DNA from: Tildeniella nuda ZEHNDER 1965/U140
Lineage (GTDB): Bacteria > Cyanobacteriota > Cyanobacteriia > Leptolyngbyales > Leptolyngbyaceae
Length of the DNA: 64,000 nucleotides
Assembly (NCBI GenBank): GCA_019358895.1
Contig: JAHHIG010000011.1
Coordinates: 120,017-184,016, forward strand
Direction of reading: 5' to 3'
Part shown: piece by piece, positions 18,443-27,835 of the stretch
Layout of the letters: each line of letters starts with the position of its first letter
Position numbering within the stretch: position 1 is the stretch's first letter
The notes under the pieces: model-generated
Told to the model about the DNA's origin: nothing
The model's database searches: none
The model's input: the letters and a program-made list of their open reading frames with translations, nothing else
Position numbers and translations under genes: made by a program

Positions 18443-19105
18443 CTAACGCTTTCTCGCCAGCGTCAGCCCATCCCCGATCGGCACCAGGCTAAGACTCACC
18501 CGCGCATCTTGATGTAGTTTTTCGTTCAAGGCGCGAATGCAGTTAGTGCTATTGTCTTGCACTTGAGGATCGCCAACCCGCCCATACCAGAGGACGTTAT
18601 CGATCGTCACCAGTCCGCCCGATCGCACCAATTGGAGCGATCGCTCGTAGTAACCGTCGTAGTTGCTCTTGTCTGCATCGATAAACGCAAAGTCAAACGT
18701 GCCTGCATGTCCAGTCGCCAGCAGTTGATCCATGGTTTCAAGTGCAGGAGCAATGTGGAGATCAATTTTGTCCGCTACGCCTGCCTGTTGCCAGTAACGA
18801 CGGGCGATCGCGGTGTACTCCTCACTCACATCACACGCAACAACCTTGCCATCAGACGGCAACGCTAGTGCCACGACCAGTGAACTATAGCCAGTAAAGA
18901 CTCCCACTTCCAGCGTTTTCTTTGCGCCCATCAACTGCACTAGCAGCGCCATCAATTGCCCTTGCTCTGGCGAAATCTGCATCTGGCTCATAGAATGCTG
19001 TGCCGTTTCCTGCCGTAGCTGCGTGAGGATCTCTGGCTCTCGTAGGGAAACCGATTGGAAGTAGCTGTAAAGTCGATCGTCGAGATTGATGGATTGATTT
19101 GACAT
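18443..19105 (-). CDS. Class I SAM-dependent O-methyltransferase (caffeoyl-CoA OMT-like)
   Basis: The 220-residue product matches cation-dependent O-methyltransferases of the CCoAOMT type. The SAM site is LEVGVFTGYSSLVVA (about residues 65-79), followed by ACDVSEEYTAIAR; FAFIDADKSNYDGYYE carries the metal-binding aspartate, and TIDNVLWYGRVGD the second metal ligands. The closest characterised type is the small cyanobacterial catechol methyltransferase. Its physiological substrate is unknown. It lies immediately downstream of rsmH on the same strand, separated by about 100 bp containing a repeat. Confidence 0.92.
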   Translation of the reverse strand: MSNQSINLDDRLYSYFQSVSLREPEILTQLRQETAQHSMSQMQISPEQGQLMALLVQLMGAKKTLEVGVFTGYSSLVVALALPSDGKVVACDVSEEYTAIARRYWQQAGVADKIDLHIAPALETMDQLLATGHAGTFDFAFIDADKSNYDGYYERSLQLVRSGGLVTIDNVLWYGRVGDPQVQDNSTNCIRALNEKLHQDARVSLSLVPIGDGLTLARKR

Positions 19106-19192
19106 AAAGGATTTTGAAATGAGGTTTCGGAATCATGAAGCTACCGCAGAGGCGCAGAGGCGCAGAGGGAAATCAAAACTCAAAATTCTTTC

Positions 19193-19226
19193 CTACTCCC
19201 CACTCCCTACTCCCCACTTCCCATCT
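19193..19226. repeat. CTACTCCCCACT repeat overlapping the end of rsmH
   Basis: The plus strand reads TCCTACTCCCCACTCCCTAC and onward. The last residues of RsmH (GSGE) and its TAG stop codon lie inside this repeat, so the repeat defines the C-terminus of the protein. Confidence 0.75.
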
Positions 19227-20133
19227 TCTCCGCCATTCGCAGCTTCGCCGATCGCGCTCTCACATTCTCCGCCACTTCATCATCCTGGGGCAGAATGGGC
19301 TTCTTGGTCAGCACTTTCAGCAACTCTGATTCGCGGAACCGATGTTTGACGATGCGGTCTTCGAGGCTGTGGAAGCTGATGATGGCGATTTTGCCGTCTG
19401 GTTTGAGCCAGTGAGGGGCACGATCGATGAAGGTTTCCAGCACGGTCAGTTCTTGATTGACGGCAATTCTTAATGCCTGGAAAACGCGAGTGGCGGGATG
19501 GATGCGCCCGTACCGATATGACTTGGGCACAGAGTAGGCGATCGCCTCTGCCAGTTCTGTTGTGGTTTCAAAGGGTCGCCGATCGACAATGCGGCGGGCA
19601 ATCCGGCGCGACAGCCGCTCTTCACCGTAGGTGTAAAAGATGTCTGCCAGCTTCACTTCATCCCAGTGGTTGATTACATCAGCGGCAGTGAGATCTTGCT
19701 GCTGATCCATCCGCATGTCCAGCGGTGCTTCGTGGCGAAAGCTGAAGCCGCGATCGGGGATATCGAACTGTGCGGAACTCACGCCCAAATCTGCAAGGAT
19801 GCCGTCAAATTGCTGGTCGCCCGGTTGAAATGCCGCAAAGTTCGTGCGGTGGAACTGGACGCGATCGTTAAACTCAGCCAGTTTGATTTGTGCTGCCGCG
19901 ATCGCCTGCTCATCTTGATCGATCGCCGTTACCTGTACATCTAGCGCAGCAGCCAGAATGAGCGCACTGTGTCCACCGCCGCCAACCGTTGCATCTAGAT
20001 AGTGTCCGCCCGATCGCACAGCTAAACCTTCTAGCACCTCACGACTCAGGACAGGGATATGCACGAATGCAGTTTCTACAGGCGAGTCAGGCAAATCGGA
20101 TGCGTCGTTGGGTATGTCTTGTACAGGTGCCAT
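19207..20133 (-). CDS. rsmH: 16S rRNA (cytosine1402-N4)-methyltransferase
   Basis: RsmH methylates N4 of C1402 in the decoding centre of 16S rRNA. The 308-residue protein contains the diagnostic blocks [27 protein letters not shown] (SAM site), [46 protein letters not shown], and [16 protein letters not shown]. In homologues the protein ends soon after RSAKLR(V/M)AE, so the repeat-derived end here costs little. It is not in a division/cell-wall cluster in this window, as is usual in cyanobacteria. Confidence 0.96.
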   Translation of the reverse strand: MAPVQDIPNDASDLPDSPVETAFVHIPVLSREVLEGLAVRSGGHYLDATVGGGGHSALILAAALDVQVTAIDQDEQAIAAAQIKLAEFNDRVQFHRTNFAAFQPGDQQFDGILADLGVSSAQFDIPDRGFSFRHEAPLDMRMDQQQDLTAADVINHWDEVKLADIFYTYGEERLSRRIARRIVDRRPFETTTELAEAIAYSVPKSYRYGRIHPATRVFQALRIAVNQELTVLETFIDRAPHWLKPDGKIAIISFHSLEDRIVKHRFRESELLKVLTKKPILPQDDEVAENVRARSAKLRMAEKMGSGE

Positions 20134-20174
20134 CAGGAGGTGTGAAGAGAGGGGGCGGAGGAAGCAGGGTGAAT

Positions 20175-20233
20175 GCTGATAGCTGACCGCTGATAGCTGA
20201 CCGCTGATAGCTGATAGCTGATAGCTGACCGCT
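20175..20233. repeat. Heptamer tandem repeat (GCTGATA/GCTGACC)
   Basis: Eight consecutive 7-bp units alternate between GCTGATA and GCTGACC. The same STRR-like family occurs at 31101-31148, 37930-37968, 56596-56695, 58732-58784 and 59806-59862. Confidence 0.85.
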
Positions 20234-20347
20234 AAAGAAGAGCATTCGACCCTACTCTATCGTTTTCCTCTCAAAGCTTGATGACGATCGCCGTTAGCTT
20301 TAACACCTTCTCCAGTCAATCAATCCGTATAATCTAAGAGAACCACT

Positions 20348-20420
20348 AAGTTGTTAGAGATTAGTTGTTAGTTGTTGGAAACCTCTTCACTAACAACCTA
20401 CAACTAACAACCAACAACTC
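20348..20420. repeat. Inverted TTGTTAG repeat in front of ndhH
   Basis: Units of TTAGTTGTTAGTTGTTGG are followed after 11 bp by the complementary CTAACAACCTACAACTAAC and similar units, so the transcript could fold into a long hairpin. It ends about 32 bp before the ndhH start. A related sequence is part of the insert in the ParC-like gene (37835-37968). Confidence 0.75.
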
Positions 20421-20452
20421 ATCCAACTGCTCACACGGGAGACTGTTCATCT

Positions 20453-21637
20453 ATGACAATGATCGAGACGAAGACAGAACCCATGGTGATCAACATGGGT
20501 CCTCACCATCCCTCGACTCACGGCTGCTTTCGGCTGGTTGTGACGTTGGATGGTGAAAACGTCATCGACTGTGAGCCTGTATTGGGCTACCTGCATCGAG
20601 GCATGGAGAAGATTGCCGAAAACCGTACCAACATCATGTACGTCCCCTACACCAGCCGTTGGGACTACTACGGTGGGATGTTTAACGAGGCAATCACCGT
20701 CAATGCGGTCGAAAAACTTGCCAACGTGCCCGTGCCTAAACGCGCCAGCTACATTCGCGTCATCATGCTGGAGTTAGCGCGGCTGGTGAATCATCTGCTG
20801 TGGTTAGGACCGTTTGTGGCTGACTTGGGAGCGCAAACGCCGTTTTTCTATACGTTGCGCGATCGCGAGATGATTCTCGACCTGTACGAAGCGGCAACAG
20901 GCTATCGCATGGTCAATCACAACTATTTCCGCATTGGGGGTGTTGCTGCCGATGTGCCTTACGGTTGGGTCGATAAGTGCGAAGACTTCGCCACGTACTT
21001 TATGCCCGTCATTGATGAGTACGAAAGACTCATCACCAACAACCCCATCTTTCGTCGTCGCTTAGAAGGCGTAGGCGTTTTAACCCGTGAAGAAGCCATC
21101 AACTGGGGCTGTTCGGGTCCCATGCTCAGAGCCTCTGGCGTACAGTGGGATCTGCGTAAAGTAGACCACTATGAATGCTACGACGACTTTGACTGGAAGG
21201 TGATTTGGGCAACGGAAGGCGACTGTTTGGCGCGCTACGTGGTGCGGATGGGGGAAATGCGCGAGTCGGTGAAGATTATCCAGCAGGCGATCGCAGGGCT
21301 TCCCGGTGGTCCCTTTGAGAACCTGGAAGCAAAACGCATGGAAGCAGGTCCCAAGTCAGAATGGAACGGGTTTGACTACCAGTACATCGGCAAGAAGATT
21401 GCACCTACTTTCAAAATCCCCAAAGGCGAACATTACGTCCGCCTAGAAGCGGGTCGGGGTGAAATGGGGATCTTCATCGTCGGGAACGATACCGTTTTTC
21501 CCTGGCGCTGGAAGATCCGTCCTGGTGATTTCAACAATCTGCAAGTGCTACCGAGTTTAGTGAGAGGCAACAAGGTCGCAGATATCTTTGCAATTTTGGG
21601 CAGCGTTGACGTGGTGATGGGATCGGTCGATCGCTAG
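20453..21637 (+). CDS. ndhH: NAD(P)H-quinone oxidoreductase subunit H
   Basis: NdhH is the 49-kDa-type subunit of the photosynthetic NDH-1 complex in the thylakoid membrane and lines the quinone-binding cavity. The 394-residue length is exactly that of cyanobacterial NdhH. Diagnostic blocks are [65 protein letters not shown] [16 protein letters not shown], and the C-terminal [14 protein letters not shown]. It stands alone, without other ndh genes nearby. A second ATG two codons downstream is an alternative start. Confidence 0.98.
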   Translation: MTMIETKTEPMVINMGPHHPSTHGCFRLVVTLDGENVIDCEPVLGYLHRGMEKIAENRTNIMYVPYTSRWDYYGGMFNEAITVNAVEKLANVPVPKRASYIRVIMLELARLVNHLLWLGPFVADLGAQTPFFYTLRDREMILDLYEAATGYRMVNHNYFRIGGVAADVPYGWVDKCEDFATYFMPVIDEYERLITNNPIFRRRLEGVGVLTREEAINWGCSGPMLRASGVQWDLRKVDHYECYDDFDWKVIWATEGDCLARYVVRMGEMRESVKIIQQAIAGLPGGPFENLEAKRMEAGPKSEWNGFDYQYIGKKIAPTFKIPKGEHYVRLEAGRGEMGIFIVGNDTVFPWRWKIRPGDFNNLQVLPSLVRGNKVADIFAILGSVDVVMGSVDR

Positions 21638-21734
21638 TCTCCTCAAACTGCAAAAGAAGAAACCGCAAAAGAAGAAATCGCAAGAGAAGGCAGGCTTAAC
21701 CACGCACGTCGCAAAAGTTGCTTGAGAATCAAGG

Positions 21735-21879
21735 CTTGACTGGTTTCTAGACGTGACGGTCATGTGGTGAGGACATACGAGCCTGACTAAATAACAGGGT
21801 CATCGCTTTGGGGAGCGCCCACGCAGCCTTCTCAAGGCGGTGACTCTTACGTGCGATCGTCATCGCAAAACCAGTCAAG
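21735..21879 (+). ncRNA. Candidate structured RNA closed by a 12-bp helix
   Basis: In the 464-bp gap between ndhH and the PhoX-like gene, CTTGACTGGTTT (21735-21746) is perfectly complementary to 21868-21879. Inside, TGACGGTC (21754-21761) pairs with GATCGTCA (21855-21862), and ATGT-type bases beyond it pair further, giving a long rod with internal loops about 145 nt long. Inner hairpins such as CGCTTTGGGGAGCG and GCCTTCTCAAGGC are also visible. The rod shape resembles 6S-type RNAs in outline only; I could not match it to a known RNA. Strand is not determined; plus is given because both neighbours are on plus. Confidence 0.35.
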
Positions 21880-22102
21880 GGAACCAGCACCCTCAGCCTT
21901 ACTGACTCAAGGCGTTGAACTCACCCGGTTAATCTCGCGCCTACAAGTTCGCCATGCTCAAGCACACCTTCTAACTGCGTGCATCTAAACATGCATGGAG
22001 GAAGGGGTTGTAACCTTTTACCATTTCTTAAAGCAGTTGAGTTAGCCTAAATCCAGTTGGATTTTTCCTGAACTGTCACATCTACCTTTGGGCTGAAACG
22101 GC
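21880..22102. other. Remainder of the ndhH/PhoX intergenic region
   Basis: No gene was found. The stretch contains a short hairpin TGCATCTAAACATGCA at about 21980 and the presumed promoter region of the downstream exported protein. Confidence 0.4.
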
Positions 22103-24379
22103 ATGGCAATTAACCGCAGACACTTTCTTCTTTTTTTGGGTGCGAGTGCAGGTACCGTTGCCTGTAACGGGCTACCCGGTCAGCGATCGTCAGTTTTAAC
22201 GGGGCAATCATCCACCACTGGCGCGATGAGCAGTAAAACGCTGCTGGGATTCAACCCACTCAAAAGCCCCATACCGCTGTCCAACAATGATTCAGTGGGC
22301 GTAAAACAGGTTTCCTTCACCGCCAACAGTGAACAACAAATTGCAGCTGATTTCGCCAGCTACGAAGTAATAGACGATCTGGTGCTGCCAGAGGGCTACA
22401 CCTACGACATCCTGGCAAAGTGGGGCGATAAAGTCGGCGATTCACGCTTTGGTTACAACAATGATTACCTCTCGCTTGTAGAAACCAGCGCTGGCAAAGG
22501 CTTTTTGACAGTCAACTTTGAATATATCAGCGCGGTTTCCTGGCAGCAGACCTACGAAAAAGTGATCGGCAAAGCGCTACCGTTGCGAGAAGTCGATAAA
22601 GCGGTGAGAGCCGCCATCAAAGCGATTAAAGATGACAAGGTACCAGGACTAAATGCGTTTGCGCTAGCAGACAGCGATCCTGTGAAAGCGAAAGTGAAGC
22701 TAATTGCCCAGGAAGCTCTGACCGATCTGGGGTTGGGTGTGCTCTCAGTGCAGCGCGAGTCGGATGGTCGCTGGGTGAGAACGAATGTTGCCGATCGCCG
22801 CGTCACTGGCATCTCCGGTCTCACTGATGGACGCTATTTGAAAGCAACTGGACCCGCTGTTGCCATCTTTAGTAAGACCAAAGGGCAGGGTTATGTCGAT
22901 AAACTGGGAGCCAAAATTATCGGCACCATGCAAAACTGTGCGGGTGGCACAACCCCGTGGGGCACGGTTTTAAGCGCTGAAGAAAACATTCAGGGGCAGG
23001 TACCCGAACCCGTACACGCAGATGGCACGTCGTTTGACCCCATTTATCGCCCGTTCAATATTACAGATGAAGAAATCAGTGGCTTGGGGAATGTGTTTGG
23101 GCTGGCTGGCAACAAGTACGGTTGGATGGTGGAAATCGATCCGGCAAACCCCGACGATTACGGTACGAAACATACCTGGCTGGGACGCTACCGCCACGAG
23201 GCAGTCGGCATTCGGGCAGAAGCAGGTAAGCGCCTAGTGTTCTATTCGGGGTGCGATCGGCGCGGTGGACATCTCTATAAGTTCGTCAGCAAGAGCAAAG
23301 TAAGCGACCCAAAAGATAAAGCAAACTCCAAACTGTTGACCGAGGGAATGCTCTACGCCGCTAAGTTTAACGCAGACGGTACGGGACGCTGGATTGCGCT
23401 GTCTCCCAGCACACCTGTTGCACCCGAAGCGCCCGGACGCATGGCTGGAGGAATGCTGCCCTTACCGCAACGTCCCAAAGGCGGCGTGATGCAGGTTGAG
23501 GACGATGAACAAATTACAGCTTTCCAGAAGAAATTCAAAACGCTTGGTCAACTTTATACTGGCAGCGACGCAGAAAAGCAGGGCGCAATTCTCATCGACG
23601 CACACTATGCCGGAAACGCAGCTGGCGCAACCTGTACTGCTCGTCCTGAAGATACCGAAATTGCCCCGGATGGTTCACTCTTAATCGCCTTCACATCGGG
23701 AGCCATCAGCAAGGAAGATGGCAGCCCCGATGTTCGTATCTTCAAAGGTCCAGACGGCAGTTCTGCTTACGAATATGGTTGGGTCATGCGTTTAAGCGAG
23801 GATGGCAATGAGCCAGCCGCAATGTCGTTCAAGTGGGAGATGATGGCAACAGGCGGCGAACCAGCGGCAGGTGGCTTGGGCTTCTCTAACCCCGATAATC
23901 TGGCGTTTGACCCCAACGGCAATCTCTGGATTGTGACGGACATGCCCTCAGACAAGATGAATTACCCGGTGCCTGCCGATCGCCTGGAAAAAAACGGTGT
24001 GCCTGTCAAGGCAACCAACCTGCGCGGTCTGTTTGGCAACAACTCGCTCTGGTGCATTCCCTTAGCGGGCGAAGCGGCAGGGACACCTTTCCTGTTCGGC
24101 ACTGCTCCCATGGATGCAGAACTCACCGGACCCTACTTTGCGCCCGATGCCAAAACGCTCTTTTTATCAGTGCAGCACCCCGGCGAATTAAACGGCACTC
24201 GCAAAGAGATGGCAGCCGAAACCCGCCAGTACTCAATGCGGATGCCTGCTGGACAGTCATTTATGCAAACGCGCAAAGTGCCGATCGGCTCTAACTGGCC
24301 CACCAAACAGCCCAACGAGCCGCCGATTCCTGCCGTTGTTACCATCCGCCGCCGCGATCAAGGCGCGATCGCTACTTGA
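22103..24379 (+). CDS. PhoX family (DUF839) phosphatase-like exported protein
   Basis: The 758-residue product belongs to the DUF839/PhoX group, whose characterised member is a calcium/iron-dependent alkaline phosphatase. The N-terminus NRRHFLLFLGASAGTVAC has a twin-arginine motif, a hydrophobic stretch and a possible lipobox cysteine. Family blocks are LPEGYTYDILAKWGD, GFLTVNFEYIS, NCAGGTTPWGTVLSAEEN, HTWLGRYRHEAVGI, and NPDNLAFDPNGNLWIVTDMP, containing the acidic metal ligands. Length is within the range of this family in cyanobacteria. Expected location is the periplasm or outer face of the membrane. Phosphate regulation is possible but no pho box was identified. Confidence 0.88.
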   Translation: MAINRRHFLLFLGASAGTVACNGLPGQRSSVLTGQSSTTGAMSSKTLLGFNPLKSPIPLSNNDSVGVKQVSFTANSEQQIAADFASYEVIDDLVLPEGYTYDILAKWGDKVGDSRFGYNNDYLSLVETSAGKGFLTVNFEYISAVSWQQTYEKVIGKALPLREVDKAVRAAIKAIKDDKVPGLNAFALADSDPVKAKVKLIAQEALTDLGLGVLSVQRESDGRWVRTNVADRRVTGISGLTDGRYLKATGPAVAIFSKTKGQGYVDKLGAKIIGTMQNCAGGTTPWGTVLSAEENIQGQVPEPVHADGTSFDPIYRPFNITDEEISGLGNVFGLAGNKYGWMVEIDPANPDDYGTKHTWLGRYRHEAVGIRAEAGKRLVFYSGCDRRGGHLYKFVSKSKVSDPKDKANSKLLTEGMLYAAKFNADGTGRWIALSPSTPVAPEAPGRMAGGMLPLPQRPKGGVMQVEDDEQITAFQKKFKTLGQLYTGSDAEKQGAILIDAHYAGNAAGATCTARPEDTEIAPDGSLLIAFTSGAISKEDGSPDVRIFKGPDGSSAYEYGWVMRLSEDGNEPAAMSFKWEMMATGGEPAAGGLGFSNPDNLAFDPNGNLWIVTDMPSDKMNYPVPADRLEKNGVPVKATNLRGLFGNNSLWCIPLAGEAAGTPFLFGTAPMDAELTGPYFAPDAKTLFLSVQHPGELNGTRKEMAAETRQYSMRMPAGQSFMQTRKVPIGSNWPTKQPNEPPIPAVVTIRRRDQGAIAT

Positions 24380-24406
24380 CTCAGCTTCCAGACAGTAAGC
24401 AGTTCA

Positions 24407-25168
24407 CTACGACCCTAAAATACGTAGAAGTTGGTCAACGTTGTCCAGGTCGCCAACAATACGGCGTACAGGATGAGGCCATGCTTTGACCAGCGTTGGT
24501 GTTGCCGAGACCTGATCAAGCTCTGCCTGCTCAGGATGCTGCGACACATCAATGATCTTAAGCGTATACGGATGGCTGAGAGATTCTTCTAGCAACCGAT
24601 GCAGGGTTTGCAGCGTCCGTTCTGTTGCTGTGCTGTGTCCTGAAACAAAAAGTCGTAGGACGTAGCCTTTCGTCTCTGTCTCTGGTGCAATCGGTTCTAC
24701 AATTGCGGTCTGTGGCACTTCATAGAGCTGGGCATAGGGATCGGTCTGTTCATACCGCACCATTAAATCGTGGGGTTCCCAAAGTTGCGGAAACTGTTTG
24801 CGATAGGTCGCTAAAATCACAGCATCACACAAGCCTTCTTTCAGTGCAGACGGTTGCCAGTTTAGATCATCCAGACCGAAGACGACATTCAGTAAAGTCT
24901 GATAGCGAAGCACCAGTGGTGATGCCTCAGCGACCGTCAACAGTTGCTGTGTTCGCGAGTCAAGCCAGCGATCGACCGTTGCAGTATAGCAGGGCACCAA
25001 AAAGTGAGGCGGTTCTGGCAAACCCAAAAGATCGCGTAGCGCGACGCAAAGATGCAGGTGCCAGCGTTCCTGCTTCTTATAATCGATGCCGTAAATTAAA
25101 CCGCCACCGGGTGTAAACAGCGCAATGCCCTTAAAGACACCAGGGTTAGGAGCGGAATCTGGGTTCAA
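24407..25168 (-). CDS. KaiB-fold protein with an extra N-terminal domain
   Basis: The last 90 or so residues of this 253-residue protein are a KaiB-like thioredoxin-fold domain: YVLRLFVSGHSTATERTLQT, then YTLKIIDVSQHPEQAELDQV and SATPTLVKAWPHPVRRIVGD, which parallels the KaiB and SasA N-terminal domain (IDV...PxLA/TPTL...R). About 160 residues precede it; this region (FKGIALFTPGGGLIYGIDYK, then HFLVPCYTATVDRWLDSR) is not recognised. Canonical KaiB is only about 100 residues, so this is a clock-protein-like fusion whose role is unknown. It overlaps no neighbour and ends 27 bp after the convergent PhoX-like gene. Confidence 0.82.
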   Translation of the reverse strand: MNPDSAPNPGVFKGIALFTPGGGLIYGIDYKKQERWHLHLCVALRDLLGLPEPPHFLVPCYTATVDRWLDSRTQQLLTVAEASPLVLRYQTLLNVVFGLDDLNWQPSALKEGLCDAVILATYRKQFPQLWEPHDLMVRYEQTDPYAQLYEVPQTAIVEPIAPETETKGYVLRLFVSGHSTATERTLQTLHRLLEESLSHPYTLKIIDVSQHPEQAELDQVSATPTLVKAWPHPVRRIVGDLDNVDQLLRILGS

Positions 25169-25187
25169 CGTCTTTTCCTATAGGTGG

Positions 25188-26609
25188 CTACACGCGCCCT
25201 CTCAGCGACTGCGCCATTTCGTTTGGCTTTGGCGACATCTCCAAAGCGACTTCTTCTGTAATTCGTCCCGCTTCATAGAGTTTGTAGAGAGACTGGTTCA
25301 TCGTACACATACCGTCGAAGGTACAGCGAGGAATAATTTGCTCAATCTCCTCAATTTCACCGCGCCGAATGAAATCTTTAATCGCGTCTGTGTTAATCAG
25401 AATATCGTGAAAGGCAGCGCGTTTGCCATCGGTCGTGCGGCACAGACCTTGAGAAATAACGGCAACCATTGATTCGGCTAGCGAGATCCGAATGGGTTCC
25501 TGCTGCTCTGGTTCAAACAGTTGCAGAATCCGTTCGATCGTCTTGACCGCACTGTTAGTGTGCAACGTTCCCATGACGAGGTGCCCCGTTTGTGCCGCTT
25601 TGAGAGCCGTGTTAACGGTTTCTTTATCCCGCATCTCACCCACCAGAATTAAATCTGGATCTTCCCGCAGAGCTGCTTTCAGCGCATTGTCGAATTTGCG
25701 GGTGTGAATACCGACCTCTCGGTGTTTAATCAATGCCTTTTGACTTTTATGTACAAATTCGATCGGGTCTTCAATGGTAATGATGTGCTTTGGCATCTCC
25801 TTGTTGATGTAGTCAATCATGGCTGCCATAGTGGTGGACTTACCAGAACCCGTAGGACCTGTAACCAGCACCAAACCTTTGTGGTAGTGACAAACGTCTT
25901 TGAACACAGGGGGAAGGTTAAGCTGCTCCATCGTCAAAATTTTGAGCGGAATTAACCGTAGCACCATGGCAGGACCGTGCAACGAGTCGAAGATATTGAT
26001 CCGCACACGAGCAAAGTCATACTGAGTGGCAGCGTCAAAGTCCAGGGTCTCCTCAAACTCGTGAATGTCTTCTTCGCTAAGAATCTCGTGCAGCCAGCTA
26101 TAGAAAGTTTCGCGATCGGTGACGGGCCAGTCTGTTGGATCAATCTCGCCCCGGTTCCGAAAGCGCGGGACTTCTCCAACGCCAGCGTGAACGTCTGAAT
26201 AGCCTTTGTCGAAAGCATGTCGCACAATTTCTGCCAGCGTCGGGGAACCGTTATTCGGCTTGCGCACGTTCGCGGGTACCGATGGTGGCGCAGTGGGACG
26301 ATGTCCGGCAGGGGGTGTCGCAGGCGCAGAAACGACCGTTTGAGATGCCGCAGGCTGCTGGGCATGAGACGAGACAACGGTTGGCGTGGCAGCACCAGCA
26401 GGTTGAGTTGAACCCATCATGGGAAGTGACGTACCAGCAGGCGCAGAGATAATCGTCGGTGTTGCTCCAGCAGGGGGCATAGCGGATGTCATCTGTTGCG
26501 TGGCAGCGATCGTAGTGCCGTTGTTGGCAGGCGTGCGCGCTGGCGGTGGTGGTGCTGGCGGAACACGCGGAGGTGGCGGCGATATCGGTGGACGCTGTGA
26601 TTCTGTCAT
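25188..26609 (-). CDS. pilT: Type IV pilus retraction ATPase PilT family
   Basis: PilT hexamers drive pilus retraction at the inner membrane. The C-terminal 350 residues contain Walker A GPTGSGKST, the Asp box TIEDPIEFVH, Walker B REDPDLILVGEMRD, and the His box TGHLVMGTLHTNSA. The protein is 473 residues, longer than standard PilT (about 350), because of a Pro/Ala/Thr-rich N-terminal extension of about 115 residues. Cyanobacteria have more than one PilT; this extended form may be the second one. It lies 19 bp upstream of the KaiB-fold gene on the same strand, so the two may be co-transcribed. Confidence 0.92.
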   Translation of the reverse strand: MTESQRPPISPPPPRVPPAPPPPARTPANNGTTIAATQQMTSAMPPAGATPTIISAPAGTSLPMMGSTQPAGAATPTVVSSHAQQPAASQTVVSAPATPPAGHRPTAPPSVPANVRKPNNGSPTLAEIVRHAFDKGYSDVHAGVGEVPRFRNRGEIDPTDWPVTDRETFYSWLHEILSEEDIHEFEETLDFDAATQYDFARVRINIFDSLHGPAMVLRLIPLKILTMEQLNLPPVFKDVCHYHKGLVLVTGPTGSGKSTTMAAMIDYINKEMPKHIITIEDPIEFVHKSQKALIKHREVGIHTRKFDNALKAALREDPDLILVGEMRDKETVNTALKAAQTGHLVMGTLHTNSAVKTIERILQLFEPEQQEPIRISLAESMVAVISQGLCRTTDGKRAAFHDILINTDAIKDFIRRGEIEEIEQIIPRCTFDGMCTMNQSLYKLYEAGRITEEVALEMSPKPNEMAQSLRGRV

Positions 26610-26892
26610 GTGCTACTTCTCTACGGAGCGTAGAGCGATAAAAGCGATCGACGGACTCTTGATCAAGACCCGTACCGTTGTACTGATAGCGATGGTGGCT
26701 GAGGAGCAAAACAACGCCTGTAGAACGTGCCTGGATAACCCGTGTGATGCACCCATGCTTGCTCAGGCAACTGCGATCGTTCGTCTAGGCTGCGCGTCTC
26801 TACCAAAATAACAGACACCCATCTCTAGAGCAGTTTTCCCACAACGACTGTTGTCCTATCATTTCTATGTTGAATCTCGTGAAAATAAGTTT

Positions 26893-27090
26893 ATGAGTGA
26901 CACCGAAGCCTGGTATGTCGTGAAGCAAGCGAATGGTCAATGTGTCATTTTGTCTGGCAATGACGTTGAGCCTCTACAAAAAACGGAGGAGTCTTCTGCC
27001 TCAGAGCATTGGGGACCCTACGACTCGCAGCAGGAGGCGATCGCCCGCCGCGTCGGTTTGATTCGCGCTGGCAAATGTCAGCCTGCCTGA
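26893..27090 (+). CDS. Small conserved cyanobacterial protein of unknown function
   Basis: The 65-residue product MSDTEAWYVVKQANGQCVIL... ends in HWGPYDSQQEAIARRVGLIRAGKCQPA, a pattern I associate with a small family widespread in cyanobacteria with no assigned role. An upstream in-frame start at 26851 would add 14 residues lacking similarity, so the ATG at 26893 is used. It is divergent from pilT and ends 47 bp before convergent cysC. Confidence 0.7.
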   Translation: MSDTEAWYVVKQANGQCVILSGNDVEPLQKTEESSASEHWGPYDSQQEAIARRVGLIRAGKCQPA

Positions 27091-27137
27091 CATACGTTGC
27101 TTACTATTGCGCGCTAATGCGTTTCAGTTTTGGCAGA

Positions 27138-27755
27138 TCACGCTTTTTGCCGACGCGTTGGCAACCGATTCAAGGCTGTCTGGTGCTGCACTGTAGGTAT
27201 CTCTGTAGGTGTCTCTGGCTGCATGTCGTGCCAAAAGCTGGCAGACTTCAACGCTTGCATGATTTTAGCGACACTCTCTTCTACCGTTTCCTGGTCAGTG
27301 AAACAGTTAATGTCAGGATTAAAAGGAGCTTCATAAGGAGCATCAATACCTGTAAACTCCTTTATTTTTCCCCTTCTTGCTGCTGCATATAAACCTTTAA
27401 CATCGCGCGATTCACAAACGTTGAGAGGCGCATTAACGTAAACTTCGAGAAAGTTAGGAATCATTGCTTTCATTTCATCACGCACCAAGCGATGAGGGCT
27501 AATCGTTGCAACGATCACAATTACCCCATTGCGGCTCAGCAAATTTGCCACAAAGCCCACTCGTCTAATGTTGGTATCGCGATCGTCTTTTGTATAGCCA
27601 AGCCCTTTGGATAAGTTTGTGCGGATGACATCACCATCCAGCAACTCCACATTAAGCTGCCATGTTAAAAATAAGCGCTCTAAAGTTTGCGCGATCGTAG
27701 TTTTCCCTGCACCACTTAGCCCAGTTAACCAAATGACCATACCATTCGTCTTCAT
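27138..27755 (-). CDS. cysC: Adenylylsulfate (APS) kinase
   Basis: CysC phosphorylates APS to PAPS, the activated sulfate donor. The 205-residue protein has the P-loop GLSGAGKT near the N-terminus, VELLDGDVIRTNLSKGLGY, the DxDRxxNIRR substrate segment, VIVIVATISP, and the CESRDVKGLYAAARRG lid. About 30 residues beyond the usual kinase end (PTEIPTVQHQTALNRLP) form a low-complexity tail. The gene lies 80 bp downstream of a sulfotransferase on the same strand, which suggests that the PAPS made is used for sulfation rather than assimilation. Confidence 0.94.
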   Translation of the reverse strand: MKTNGMVIWLTGLSGAGKTTIAQTLERLFLTWQLNVELLDGDVIRTNLSKGLGYTKDDRDTNIRRVGFVANLLSRNGVIVIVATISPHRLVRDEMKAMIPNFLEVYVNAPLNVCESRDVKGLYAAARRGKIKEFTGIDAPYEAPFNPDINCFTDQETVEESVAKIMQALKSASFWHDMQPETPTEIPTVQHQTALNRLPTRRQKA

Positions 27756-27835
27756 GAATCAACTCAGCCTTTAGCTCAATCTACCTGGTGTCAAAAAGTT
27801 GTTGCTAAGTCTGTCCCTTACAGCGTTTGAGCTTA

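Noticed and set aside
21735..21879. Assignment as 6S RNA, tmRNA, SRP RNA or RNase P RNA
   Set aside because: None of the conserved strings of tmRNA, SRP RNA or RNase P RNA were seen, and the 6S resemblance is only in overall shape, so it is left as a generic candidate.
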